Below, piece by piece: positions 1 to 9,276 of a DNA stretch of 26,896 bases; within the stretch, counting starts at the first letter, position 1, and the number at the start of each line of letters is the position of its first letter. The DNA lies in contig JBNGIO010006003.1 in assembly GCA_049999805.1 (NCBI GenBank), positions 1 through 26,896 of the forward strand, read 5' to 3'. The DNA comes from Folioceros fuciformis. Lineage: Eukaryota; Anthocerotophyta; Anthocerotopsida; Anthocerotales. The notes below the pieces were generated by a model. That model was not told the DNA's origin and did no database searches. It worked only from the letters and a program-made list of their open reading frames with translations. A program made the translations under genes and the position numbers.

Positions 1-367
1 CCCTTACTTCCATCCGACGGCTGAGCAACGCGGCTGCAACTCCGACTCCGACTCCTGCTGCCATGGTGCCGCGCGCACAGCTGCTCTTTCTCCTTCTTGG
101 AGCTGCCTCCTCCGCCGTGTGACGCCGCCCTCCCGCAAGGCGGGTCCTTCTGCATTGGCGGCTGCATGCACGCGCTCTTGGCTGCTCATGGCTCTGTTGC
201 CGCAATTGCCTTCCTCTGGAGCAAGAACGGCTGGCCTCGCATTTGTTTGATGCCGTGTCTTGAGTAGGTTCGAGACGGGGAGTGGTGGCCGGGATCGAGG
301 CGCGGCGCGGTTGCGGGGAGGCGGTTCTTGAGCCGGAGCCTTTTCCGCCGGCGAAGAGGCTGCCGAT
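1..367 (+). promoter_or_regulatory. 5' flank / leader of NRPE1
   Basis: This is a GC-rich stretch ahead of the NRPE1 start codon. I see no convincing TATA box or other named element. The long minus-strand reading frame here is best explained by high GC content, since it runs on into the antisense of NRPE1. It probably holds the core promoter and 5' leader, but the transcription start cannot be placed from sequence alone. Confidence 0.35.
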
Positions 368-3300
368 ATGAACAAGCAGGCGCTGGCCACGCTGGCGAGG
401 CCGACGCTGGACATCGGCGTCGGAGCGGATAACCCGCCGTTGGAGAATCTGGTGGCCATCAAGTTCGACCTCTTGAGCGACGACAAGCTCCGGGCCTGCT
501 CCGTCTTTGACCACGAGGCCATATCCAGTAGAGAGCAGCTGCTGGACCCCAGGCTCGGGCTGCCCACCGTCGGGGACACGTGCACCACCTGCCGGGCCAC
601 CGAGTTCCCGGACTGTCCCGGCCATTTTGGCCACATCAAGCTCGCGCAGCCTATATACCATCCCAGCTTCGTGTTGCACGTAAAGAGGTTTCTGGCGAGA
701 GTGTGTCTGGCGTGTGGGAGTTTGCGGGTGAAGAGGAAGTCGTCTGCGGTGCAGGAGGTACTCGACGCGCTGGCGGCGGGGCCTGACTTCGTGGACGTGG
801 AGGTGCAGGCGGAGCCGACCGTCATTATTGGGAGTGCCTCGGTGCCGGTTCCCACTACGGTTGTAGGGAGGCCTCCCAGGGCCGGGAAAGCGGGTAGTGC
901 GGCTGCGGCAGCGCCTTCCAGTCAGGCGTCGACGAGCAGGAGTGGAAAGAGGAAGGCCGATACCTCTCTTGGGCTTGTCGCGGTGGGGGACGAGGACGTG
1001 GGGAATGGCAAGGGTGGCAGTCGTAACTACTACTTACGGCCTCGGAAGAAGAGGTCTGCGAAAGCGGAGTTTGTGGATCTCACGGATGGAGGTGACGAGG
1101 ATCATGACCCTGCCTCTGGGCTGGCGCTGGCGCTGGCGCTGGTGCCTGGCACCCCTACCGTGCCGGGTACCCCGGTCAATGTCATTCCGATTTTCCAGCC
1201 GCCAGAGCAGGCAGCTAGGCCCTCCCCGAAGAAGACCAAGAAAGCCAAGGCAGGAGAGAAGAAGTCTTTGGGGGGGAGGAGGTGTCGATACTGTCAGCCT
1301 TCCCTCTTCAAGGACGACATTCAGTATCCGGCGATTTCTTTGAAGGTGGTTTCCAGACCGGCAGGCCAGACTAGGGACAGGATCGAGGTTATTGAGATGG
1401 AGATCAAGCCAGACGATGAAATTGGTCTAGAGTTCTGGGACTTTCTTGGGGAGAAGGAGGAGGAGGAGGACGACAGTGTGGAATTCCCGTTGAAACGGCC
1501 GCTGCTTCCGTCCTCTGCTTTGAAGGTTTTTCGGAAGGTGTCGTTCGAGTCAAGGAGGAAGATCGGGATCATGAACCCGGAGGCCATGATCATTCAGCAC
1601 TTGCCAGTGCCTCCCAATTGCACGCGGGTGGTTGATGAGGATCTGTTCGGTGCTACGTCGTCCGACTACGGCGACGACAAGACGACGCACTTTTTGAAAA
1701 TGATCATCCAGAGAAACAACAATTGCAAGAGCAAGAAAATCCGTCCAAGCCTTCAATGGGAATTGCTGCAAGGGCTTATTGGGCAGTACTTTCGAATGAA
1801 GGGAGCCTCGAAGGTGTCAGGTGCATTGGAGCCTCGCATTGGACAGAACCGTCTTTCTGAGCAGAGCCTCAAGACTAAGTGGAAGACGAGACTCAAGGAC
1901 TCTGTGGTAGGAAAGGTCTCCAACCATTGTGCCCGCAGTGTCATATATGGGGACCCGTTTATGAAGATCGACGAGATTGGCATCCCTGACGAGATTGCCA
2001 AGATGGTGACTGTGCCCGAAAGGGTGAACAGCATCAGCTTAGCCAAGCTGCAAAAGGTCGTTCAGGAAGTCAAGGATCAAGGTCCCAAAGGATCCTTAGC
2101 AAGAAGGGGTGTGCCTTACTATGAAAGAGACGGGGAGATTACAGCCACAGCCAAGAACCCTGATTGGGAGCCCCAGATAGGTGATGTAGCGTATCGCTTT
2201 CTCATGGATGGCGACCTGGTTTTTGTAAACAGGAACCCATCGTTACACAAACACTCGTTGGTTGCTTTGAGAGTTCGAAGGCATAGCCCCACGGCAATTG
2301 CGTTGAATCCACTCTTGTGTGGCCCTCTGAATGCTGATTTTGACGGGGATGCTCTTCACGTTTTTGCTCCTCAGTCTTTCGAGGCTCTGGGGGAGATGCG
2401 TGAGTTGATGACTGTTCCCCAGCAGATCATATCTCCTCAAGGTGGCCAGGTGGTGATCCGCCTCACCCAAGATGCCTTGTTGGGCGCTTACCTGCTGACA
2501 AGTTCGGGGGTGTTTGTGGACAAGCCTGCGATGGGGCAGCTGGTGTGTGAAACCTCCTCCTCCATGCCCGCACCGGCTATATTAAAATCTCCCAACTCCG
2601 GTCCCCTCTGGACTGGGGCTCAAGTCTTTGGTTTGACTTTGCCTGCTGAGCTGGACTACGCTCACTCCAGTGGGGTGCTCATCTCCAAAGGTGAACTGCT
2701 GCGCAGTGGTGGGGCATCAGATTGGCTGGGGAGCTCTCCAGATAGCATTGTCGGCCAGATTTGCAGCAAATTGGGACCAGAGTGTGCAGTTGAACATCTT
2801 AATATTGCCCAGTACGTCATTCATGGATGGTTACTCATGAGAGGTTTCAGCATTGGTCTGGATGATGTCTATGCTGCGAAGGACAGTGCATCACGGAAGA
2901 AACTAACTAGGGCCATCAAGGAAGAATTCGGGATTCGCAAGCGCAGGGTTTTGGATCATCCTCTTGTTTCTGGTAACCTGCGAAATAAACGAATTAGTGC
3001 TCCTGAGGATTTTGATTTCATGGATTTGGATGGGGATGACGAATTGCTTCAAAAAGTCGAGCAGATTATTTCCAGATCCAAAGACAAGCACAAGGAAGAG
3101 ATTGCTGTCGTTGAGTTTCGTGGGCTCCCAGCCATAATTGAGAGGCTTATTACAAGTCAGATGACCCAAAGCAATTCCTTGTTAAGCATGGTCAAATCTG
3201 GAAGCAAAGGCTCCATGGCAAAGGTTGTTCAGCAGAGTGGACTTGTGGGACTACAGCTCAACGTTGGAGCCAAGCTTCTTCCTCAGAAAAAAAGCTGCAA

Positions 3301-6300
3301 ATTCAAGTATGGGGTGCCCCTTCAGCAGGGTGGCAGCAGTGATGACGAAGGAGCATGGGAGGGGTGTGGATTTGTCGGAAGCTCTTTTCTTGAAGGGCTC
3401 AGTCCAATCGAGTTTTTCACTCATGCCATGTCCTCTCGACTGGCAACAATCTCCCAGTGCTTAGACGTAAGGGAGCCTGGGTCTTTGTTTAAAAGTCTGA
3501 TGTGCTTTTTACGTGATTTATATGTTGCACATGATGGGACTGTGCGCACGGGACTTGGAAAGTGTGTTATCCAATATTTTTATGGGGGAGCTCTGGCTGC
3601 CTGTGAAACTACAAGTATGGATGACGAGGCTATGAAAGAAGTCTGTCAAACTGCAGCAGGTGAGCCAGTTGGGGTGCTAGCTGTTACTGCACTTGTTCAA
3701 CCCATATACCAAGCAATATTGGACACACCACATCAAACAGGGATCAAAGATATGAGGCCATTGGAGCTGCTGCAGGAAACCCTTCTGCCCAGATTCAAGT
3801 CGGAAGCAAAATGTTGTGATCGGAAAGTGATTCTACGACTGATCAAACCATCACTCTGCAACTGCAATACGGAGCTTTATGGGTGCAGTTGCCTGGAGAA
3901 AGTAGCTGTGCAGGTTCAAAATCACCTGAGAAAGCTTTCTCTAGACAAGCTTGTCACAGGAACGGCCATTATGTTTGAACCTCAAGATGGAGTATCAGTA
4001 TCTCCTTGGATTGGTCACATGGAGATGTCCTTGGGCGAGCTGGAGTATCATGAGCTCACAATAGAAGGTCTCGTATTTCAGCTAGAGAAGCTTGTCACGG
4101 ACCCAAAGAACGCCAAGATTTTTGGACACGTAGAGTTCTCGGAGTGCATCAGTTGCAACTGCACCAAAAGCAACGAGGGTGCTTGCATTCGCATCCGAAC
4201 AGAACCCTCTCTTCACATCCCCACCTTGGCTGCATCCCTGGAGTTTATGAAGTACACGTTACTACCTGCCTTTCTGAAGACAGTGGTAAAGGGCAGCAAA
4301 CTCATACAGTCTGTGAACATCCTTTGGGAAACTAAAGCATCTCCATTCAGAATGTCGGCGACGGATCCTGAAGAAACTGTAGTTGAGGTGGTCACGCAGG
4401 GGAAGCAGCCTCGTGGAAAGTCATTCTCCATAGTGAAGGTTGCATGCATTACCATAATGGATTTAATCGATTGGAGTAGGAGTTCCCCGTACAGCATACA
4501 AGAGCTGCGAGAGTCACATGGCATTGAAGCTGCCCATCATTGCGTCCTGCAAAGGTTGAAGCTTGCCGTGAAGAGCATGGGCACTGCTGTTCACCCACAT
4601 CACTTACAGTTGATCGCAGATTTCATGGCGTTCACTGGTGATGCTGTTGGATTTGTGTATGCTGGGTACAAGGATTACATCCGAAGCATCTCTTGCTCTG
4701 CACCATTTACTATGGGTGCATTTCAGGCACCATGGAAGAGCTTTGCAGATGCTGCCCAGAAAGGAGAGAGTGAGACTGTGAATGGCGTGCTTTCCTCCTG
4801 TGCTTGGGGAAAAAGAGCCCCCGTTGGCACCGGGGCAGACTTTGGGGTTCGGTACGTTGCCAGAGACACAGCCAAGCTACTGGAGGTTGATACCCATGAG
4901 TTGTATTGCCAGGTTGCTGCAGAAGTGGCTAGACTGAGGCCAGTTCCAGAGATCCCGTTCCCAGAAATGGAGGACGTCTCACCTGGTGCAACAGATATGG
5001 AGACGGGCGGATGGGGCACTAAAGGAAATGCAGCCTTGGATCCGTGGGAGACAGGAAAAGGAAGTGGCCAGCCTTCCTTTGGTGGGTGGGGGGATGAACC
5101 CATGAGTGGAAAGACAAAGGATCCCACAGGCTCTCCAGGTTGGGGTACTTCTGAAAACACTGGTGCTGAGAGTTGGGGAGACAAACCTACAGCTAGATGG
5201 GGCACGGGTAGAGGGGAAGACACATCAGGTAAGACATCTCACGATGAGTGGGAAGGCGCGAAGGCAACAGGTTGGGGTGCAACGGAGGGGACTGACGCCG
5301 GGTGGGGTAAAGAACAAAAAGGCAGTAAGGATGATGGTTGGGATGACACCACTAAGTCAGCCAGCGGTGGTGGTGTTTGGGCTGACGCAGCAGTACCGCA
5401 AGCGTCAAATGAGTGGGGAGATGCAGGTAATGCTGGAGATGCTGGGGACCAAGTTCCATCATCAAGTGGATGGGATGAGGATGTCGCAGCCGGATGGGGA
5501 GATGCACGGAAGGCTGTACCTGGAGATGCTAGGGCCCAAGTTGCACCAGCAGGTGGGTGGGATGATGTCGCAGACGGATGGGGAGATGCACGTAAAGCCG
5601 CCGCAGGGGAGATTGTCGAGTGGGGCCAAGCTCCATCTGCAGGTGGACGGGAAGACGACGCCCTCGGGTGTTGGGGTAGTGTTCGTACGACTGCGGCCGA
5701 GGATGGTCAACTTGAAGACAACTGGGGTCAACCTGCATCTGTGGCTGGACAGGATGATACGGCCCCACCATCCCTTTCAGCACCTAGGCCTAGGCACAAG
5801 AAGCCCATTGACGACTTCTCGGGTGGACGGAAAAGGAAACAGGATACGTCATGTTCTGGTGCAAACATGGAACCTCTTGGTAAAAATAGATTTTGGAATA
5901 AGGGAAACCTCAGTGTTTCTCATAAACCAGATGGTAACGTGCAGCCAGCTGCTGAATCAGGTGCCTGTGGCGTGTCGAGAATTGACGTAGAAAGCCAGGA
6001 AGCTGGTAGAGTAGACAATGCTTTGTGGGATGCAGGTGGTGGAGGCTGGCGCGACAAGAAGGAGGCTGTCGAGGAATGTAGGGGCTGGAATATCCCAGAA
6101 GGAGGAAGGGAACAGCCTAGCTGGGGAGATAGGGGCAAGGTAGATGCGAATGAATCAGGTCGGGGGAAGGCAGATACACATGAATCAGGTTGGGGCAAGG
6201 CCGATACGAATGAATCAGGTTGGGACCACAAACAATCAGCGGAAATTGATGATTGGTGTGCTAAGGAAGATGATGCGGGGGCAAAGAAAAACGATTGGGA

Positions 6301-6862
6301 ACCCGTAGTAGACACTGGAGACTTCGGTGCGTGCGAACCTGAGCTCCTTCCTGGGGTCAAAGGTAGAGGACGTTGGGCAACAAGGGATGCGCAACAAACA
6401 GGAAGACAGACTGGGCGTCCACCACGCGCGCCAGGCGCGCAACCTGGACCACGCGCGGCACGATTCCAAGAGGCCCCTGTCTTGTCACCTGAAGACGATG
6501 AAGTGAAGACAGAGATCGCGGCAGTCCTGCGGAGAGTACAAGAGATCTTATACAAAGGTGGGAAACTTTCCGACGAGGATGCCTTGTTCATTATCGAAAA
6601 GGTTCTTGCCTACCATCCGGACAAAGAAATGAAGACCAGAGGCGGCATCGATCACGTCAAGGCTGATTCGCACCCGCTGTATCCTGCCGCTCGATGCTTT
6701 CTAATCGTGAAGAAAGATGGTTGCGAAACTGATTTGTCTCACCACAGGTGTATGCAGGAATTTGCGAGGTCTAAGAGCAAGGTGTTGTTCGAGAACTATT
6801 CCTTGTTCTTTAAACCACCGAAACCTTCGAAGTCTAGAGAGTCTAGAGTTGAACAGGAATGA
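368..6862 (+). CDS. NRPE1: Largest subunit of RNA polymerase V (NRPE1), intronless
   Basis: A single open exon of 2,164 codons encodes the largest subunit of the plant-specific nuclear RNA polymerase V, which makes the scaffold transcripts that guide Argonaute and DNA methylation in RNA-directed silencing. Seen in the protein: an N-terminal clamp zinc site (C72, C75, C83, H86); CxxC pairs at C113/C116 and C306/C309, split by about 190 residues of basic low-complexity sequence with nuclear-signal-like KKR runs; an intact NADFDGD metal-A motif (D657, D659, D661); and a funnel-like region around 3,400-3,590 nt with FFTHAMSSR and DGTVRTGLG. Residues about 1548-1955 carry some 21 Trp next to Gly (the WG/GW Argonaute hook), and residues about 2042-2145 match the DeCL domain. 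Hook plus DeCL points to Pol V rather than Pol IV or Pol II. Arabidopsis NRPE1 is about 1,976 residues with many introns, so this copy is longer and intron-free. The ATG at 368 opens directly into conserved clamp sequence. Confidence 0.93.
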   Translation: MNKQALATLARPTLDIGVGADNPPLENLVAIKFDLLSDDKLRACSVFDHEAISSREQLLDPRLGLPTVGDTCTTCRATEFPDCPGHFGHIKLAQPIYHPSFVLHVKRFLARVCLACGSLRVKRKSSAVQEVLDALAAGPDFVDVEVQAEPTVIIGSASVPVPTTVVGRPPRAGKAGSAAAAAPSSQASTSRSGKRKADTSLGLVAVGDEDVGNGKGGSRNYYLRPRKKRSAKAEFVDLTDGGDEDHDPASGLALALALVPGTPTVPGTPVNVIPIFQPPEQAARPSPKKTKKAKAGEKKSLGGRRCRYCQPSLFKDDIQYPAISLKVVSRPAGQTRDRIEVIEMEIKPDDEIGLEFWDFLGEKEEEEDDSVEFPLKRPLLPSSALKVFRKVSFESRRKIGIMNPEAMIIQHLPVPPNCTRVVDEDLFGATSSDYGDDKTTHFLKMIIQRNNNCKSKKIRPSLQWELLQGLIGQYFRMKGASKVSGALEPRIGQNRLSEQSLKTKWKTRLKDSVVGKVSNHCARSVIYGDPFMKIDEIGIPDEIAKMVTVPERVNSISLAKLQKVVQEVKDQGPKGSLARRGVPYYERDGEITATAKNPDWEPQIGDVAYRFLMDGDLVFVNRNPSLHKHSLVALRVRRHSPTAIALNPLLCGPLNADFDGDALHVFAPQSFEALGEMRELMTVPQQIISPQGGQVVIRLTQDALLGAYLLTSSGVFVDKPAMGQLVCETSSSMPAPAILKSPNSGPLWTGAQVFGLTLPAELDYAHSSGVLISKGELLRSGGASDWLGSSPDSIVGQICSKLGPECAVEHLNIAQYVIHGWLLMRGFSIGLDDVYAAKDSASRKKLTRAIKEEFGIRKRRVLDHPLVSGNLRNKRISAPEDFDFMDLDGDDELLQKVEQIISRSKDKHKEEIAVVEFRGLPAIIERLITSQMTQSNSLLSMVKSGSKGSMAKVVQQSGLVGLQLNVGAKLLPQKKSCKFKYGVPLQQGGSSDDEGAWEGCGFVGSSFLEGLSPIEFFTHAMSSRLATISQCLDVREPGSLFKSLMCFLRDLYVAHDGTVRTGLGKCVIQYFYGGALAACETTSMDDEAMKEVCQTAAGEPVGVLAVTALVQPIYQAILDTPHQTGIKDMRPLELLQETLLPRFKSEAKCCDRKVILRLIKPSLCNCNTELYGCSCLEKVAVQVQNHLRKLSLDKLVTGTAIMFEPQDGVSVSPWIGHMEMSLGELEYHELTIEGLVFQLEKLVTDPKNAKIFGHVEFSECISCNCTKSNEGACIRIRTEPSLHIPTLAASLEFMKYTLLPAFLKTVVKGSKLIQSVNILWETKASPFRMSATDPEETVVEVVTQGKQPRGKSFSIVKVACITIMDLIDWSRSSPYSIQELRESHGIEAAHHCVLQRLKLAVKSMGTAVHPHHLQLIADFMAFTGDAVGFVYAGYKDYIRSISCSAPFTMGAFQAPWKSFADAAQKGESETVNGVLSSCAWGKRAPVGTGADFGVRYVARDTAKLLEVDTHELYCQVAAEVARLRPVPEIPFPEMEDVSPGATDMETGGWGTKGNAALDPWETGKGSGQPSFGGWGDEPMSGKTKDPTGSPGWGTSENTGAESWGDKPTARWGTGRGEDTSGKTSHDEWEGAKATGWGATEGTDAGWGKEQKGSKDDGWDDTTKSASGGGVWADAAVPQASNEWGDAGNAGDAGDQVPSSSGWDEDVAAGWGDARKAVPGDARAQVAPAGGWDDVADGWGDARKAAAGEIVEWGQAPSAGGREDDALGCWGSVRTTAAEDGQLEDNWGQPASVAGQDDTAPPSLSAPRPRHKKPIDDFSGGRKRKQDTSCSGANMEPLGKNRFWNKGNLSVSHKPDGNVQPAAESGACGVSRIDVESQEAGRVDNALWDAGGGGWRDKKEAVEECRGWNIPEGGREQPSWGDRGKVDANESGRGKADTHESGWGKADTNESGWDHKQSAEIDDWCAKEDDAGAKKNDWEPVVDTGDFGACEPELLPGVKGRGRWATRDAQQTGRQTGRPPRAPGAQPGPRAARFQEAPVLSPEDDEVKTEIAAVLRRVQEILYKGGKLSDEDALFIIEKVLAYHPDKEMKTRGGIDHVKADSHPLYPAARCFLIVKKDGCETDLSHHRCMQEFARSKSKVLFENYSLFFKPPKPSKSRESRVEQE
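5396..5731 (+). repeat. Tandem ~84-nt repeats in the NRPE1 WG tail
   Basis: Two clear in-frame copies lie at 5480-5563 and 5564-5647, each opening with GATGTCGCAG and carrying a GGATGGGGAGATGCACG block. More diverged copies with small in-frame indels flank them on both sides. Each unit is 28 residues and supplies two Trp-Gly sites (GGW/SGW and GWGDARK). The repeats enlarge the Argonaute-binding hook without breaking the frame. Confidence 0.75.
6134..6223 (+). repeat. Three 30-nt in-frame repeats in NRPE1
   Basis: Three head-to-tail 30-nt units (6134-6163, 6164-6193, 6194-6223) encode the ten-residue pattern GK-x-D-x-x-ESG-W. In the first unit the closing Trp codon reads CGG (Arg), so one hook site is lost. 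The other two keep TGG. Near identity of the units suggests recent expansion. Confidence 0.85.
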
Positions 6863-6996
6863 TCTAATTAGATATTTGCAGACTTAAAGTAGAACGCATG
6901 GCGAGTCGCCGAGCATTGTGGAAGTGATGGTAGTGGGTTAGACGAAGCGGATATTGAGGTACATGATGATGGGAAACCTATTGCTGTGGGACAACG
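6863..6996. other. Convergent intergenic gap between NRPE1 and PPR gene
   Basis: Only 134 bp separate the NRPE1 stop from the stop of the minus-strand PPR gene. Both 3' untranslated regions must lie here or run into the opposite gene, so the two transcripts probably overlap tail to tail. There is no poly(A) tract after the NRPE1 stop of the sort a young retrocopy would show. Confidence 0.6.
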
Positions 6997-9276
6997 CTAA
7001 ACCTTCAAAAGCTGTAAACTCAACTCCTTCAGCTTGGCACAAAGCTGCTTACTTTGTGAGTGTGCGACATTGCCGGCCATGAACACATGCACCTCATGGT
7101 TATGCTCAATCCAGGTGAGGCCAGGCTTATTCCACGCTCCTGAGTGCCGCCTTAACTCGTCGACTTCCTTTGCTTCATCCCACATGCCAGCGTCGGAATA
7201 CATATTCGCCATTAGCAAATACGCAGCACCTTGCTCTGGCTGCAACCGCACGGCCCACTCAAACACCCGCTTTCCAAGCTCTAGACTTTCGTACTTGCGG
7301 CATGCGCCAAGTAGGGACAAGAACACTGCCAAGTCAGGCTGCATCGGCATTCTCGACAGCAGAGCTTCAGCTTCAACTAAAAGCCCAGCTCGACCAAGAA
7401 GATCAACAAGAGCTGCATAATGGTCCACTTCCGCAGCAATCCCGTAGTTTTGAGTCATGCATACAAAATACTCGATTCCCTTCTCAACCATACCACAGTG
7501 ACTGCATGCAGAGAGAACTAAGACAAAGGTAACTGAATCTGGCAATGTTCCCGCCTGCTGCAGTTCCTCAAAGCATCTCAAGGTCATCTTCCACTCTCCC
7601 AATCTTGCGTAACCTGAAATCAAGGCATTCCATACTACTATATCTTTTCGGGGCAGCAAGTGAAAGATGTGCCAAGCGTCTACCATATTGCCACAGTTTC
7701 CATAAGCGTGGATAAGTGCGGTGCCTAAAGGAAGACTTAAAGGAAGACTCAGATCAGACCTTGACTGCATAATCTGATGGTGAATCAGAGTACACGCACA
7801 GAGGGTTCCAACATCGCTGCACGCTTTCAGAGCCCATACAAAAGTAGCCTCATTTGGTTGCACACCTTCCAACTGCATCTTGGCATATTGCAACAAAGCT
7901 TGCTCACCTTGTTGCTGCTGCACGAAAGCAGAGATTATGGCATTCCAGGTTACCACATCACGCTGGGACATGAACTCGAATACACGCTTTGCATCAAGGA
8001 TGCTGCCACAATTTGCGTACATCTGAATAAGAGTATTCGCGACAAACAAGTTGGACTGATAACCTCGTTGCATGACTTCAGCATGTATAGCCTTTCCCTG
8101 CCGTAGGGCACCCACCATGAACAATCCCCCGTCTGTAAGCATGCTTCCCTCCCTTTCTGCTAAGCTAGCACATGCCGTAACCACTATCACGAAGGTGCGA
8201 TCGTCGGGATTCACACCTTCAACTGACATTTGGGCATAGAGTTGCAGAGCCCTTTCACTCTGATTTTCCTGAACATATGCTGCCAGCATTGCATTCCATG
8301 ATACCACACAACCCTGTGCCACTGCATTAAATACATTCCTAGCAACCTCAATACTACCGCAGCTTGCATACATGTGGATGAGAGAACTCCGGACGAATAC
8401 GTTTGACTCGTAACCCAACGCAGCGGCTTCGGTATGAAGGATCCTGCCCTGCCTCAAGGCGTCATCTTTAGCTGATGAGTGCCCCATGCTAGCAAGCTTG
8501 CCGCATGCCTTAAGCAAACTCACAAATGTCCTCTCGCTGGGCCTCACACCATCTTGCTTCATCTTCAGATACAATTCAAAAGCTTTTTCACCATGTTCTA
8601 CCTGGGCATAGCCAGAAATTAACGCATTCCATGATGCTATGTCTGGCTCGGACAGGTTGTCAAACACGAATTGTGCCTCTACCATGCTTCCACTCCGTGC
8701 ATACATGTCCAGGAGAGTTGTTGCAACGAATAAGTCAGACTCACAATCATGCCTCACGATCTCTGCATGAATCCATCTCAAATCTTCAGCCCTAGAGCAT
8801 GCTCTAAGAAGAGCTAGGAATGTATGTTTATTCGGCCTCACATCGTGTCCGAGCATCTGGTGATACATTTGGAGAGCCTTACAGCTGTCTCCAGCCTTGG
8901 TTAAACCCGATATAATGGCAGTCCACCCAAAAACACTCCGATGATGTAATCTAAGGAACAATTGAAGGGCATCTGATATATCTCCCCGCCTGACCAGTGC
9001 ACTGACAAGAGTTTCACCCAATAAAGCGCTTGTCTCCAACCTCTTTGCTGCAATGTGGGCATGCAGTTGCTTGATCTCAGCCAGCGCCCCTTTCTTGATA
9101 CAAGTCTGCAACAGGCGCCTGTAACTTTCAGCTGAGGGCACAGCACCCTGTTGGTCCAGAAATGACAGAACATGCAGCGCCTTTTGCACCTGCCCCTCCT
9201 CACAGAAGCGTCTCAACTCATGTTCATCACCCGAGTTCATGTAGAACCTGGCGTGGATAACAGTTGAAACCTTCAT
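6997..9276 (-). CDS. PLS-class pentatricopeptide repeat protein, E/E+ type, no DYW
   Basis: This is an intronless 759-residue PPR protein, of the class that binds organellar RNA base by base. Repeats of the P, L and S types fill roughly residues 30-665, with recurrent MYA-x-CGS, VxWNAxISAY and EGVxPxxxTFV signatures and the late LLGRAG block typical of the last repeats before the E domain. The tail carries E and E+ features (KPGLTWIE, then HVFMAGNVAHSQSKQL) and stops right after them, so the DYW deaminase is absent. Known E+ proteins take part in C-to-U editing by recruiting a DYW partner, so a site-recognition role in plastid or mitochondrion is inferred. The N-terminus (MKVSTVIHARFYMNSG) is a weak organelle-targeting candidate. 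The start is the first ATG of the frame. The gene converges on NRPE1 and diverges from PFD6. Confidence 0.9.
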   Translation of the reverse strand: MKVSTVIHARFYMNSGDEHELRRFCEEGQVQKALHVLSFLDQQGAVPSAESYRRLLQTCIKKGALAEIKQLHAHIAAKRLETSALLGETLVSALVRRGDISDALQLFLRLHHRSVFGWTAIISGLTKAGDSCKALQMYHQMLGHDVRPNKHTFLALLRACSRAEDLRWIHAEIVRHDCESDLFVATTLLDMYARSGSMVEAQFVFDNLSEPDIASWNALISGYAQVEHGEKAFELYLKMKQDGVRPSERTFVSLLKACGKLASMGHSSAKDDALRQGRILHTEAAALGYESNVFVRSSLIHMYASCGSIEVARNVFNAVAQGCVVSWNAMLAAYVQENQSERALQLYAQMSVEGVNPDDRTFVIVVTACASLAEREGSMLTDGGLFMVGALRQGKAIHAEVMQRGYQSNLFVANTLIQMYANCGSILDAKRVFEFMSQRDVVTWNAIISAFVQQQQGEQALLQYAKMQLEGVQPNEATFVWALKACSDVGTLCACTLIHHQIMQSRSDLSLPLSLPLGTALIHAYGNCGNMVDAWHIFHLLPRKDIVVWNALISGYARLGEWKMTLRCFEELQQAGTLPDSVTFVLVLSACSHCGMVEKGIEYFVCMTQNYGIAAEVDHYAALVDLLGRAGLLVEAEALLSRMPMQPDLAVFLSLLGACRKYESLELGKRVFEWAVRLQPEQGAAYLLMANMYSDAGMWDEAKEVDELRRHSGAWNKPGLTWIEHNHEVHVFMAGNVAHSQSKQLCAKLKELSLQLLKV

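Noticed and set aside
4-855. 283-codon minus-strand frame opposite the NRPE1 start
   Set aside because: It is antisense to conserved clamp sequence, is Ser/Ala/Pro-rich from GC bias, and matches no family I know.
5106-5990. 294-codon plus-strand frame inside the NRPE1 tail
   Set aside because: It is a shifted reading of the WG repeats; the repeat period being a multiple of three keeps the other frames open too.
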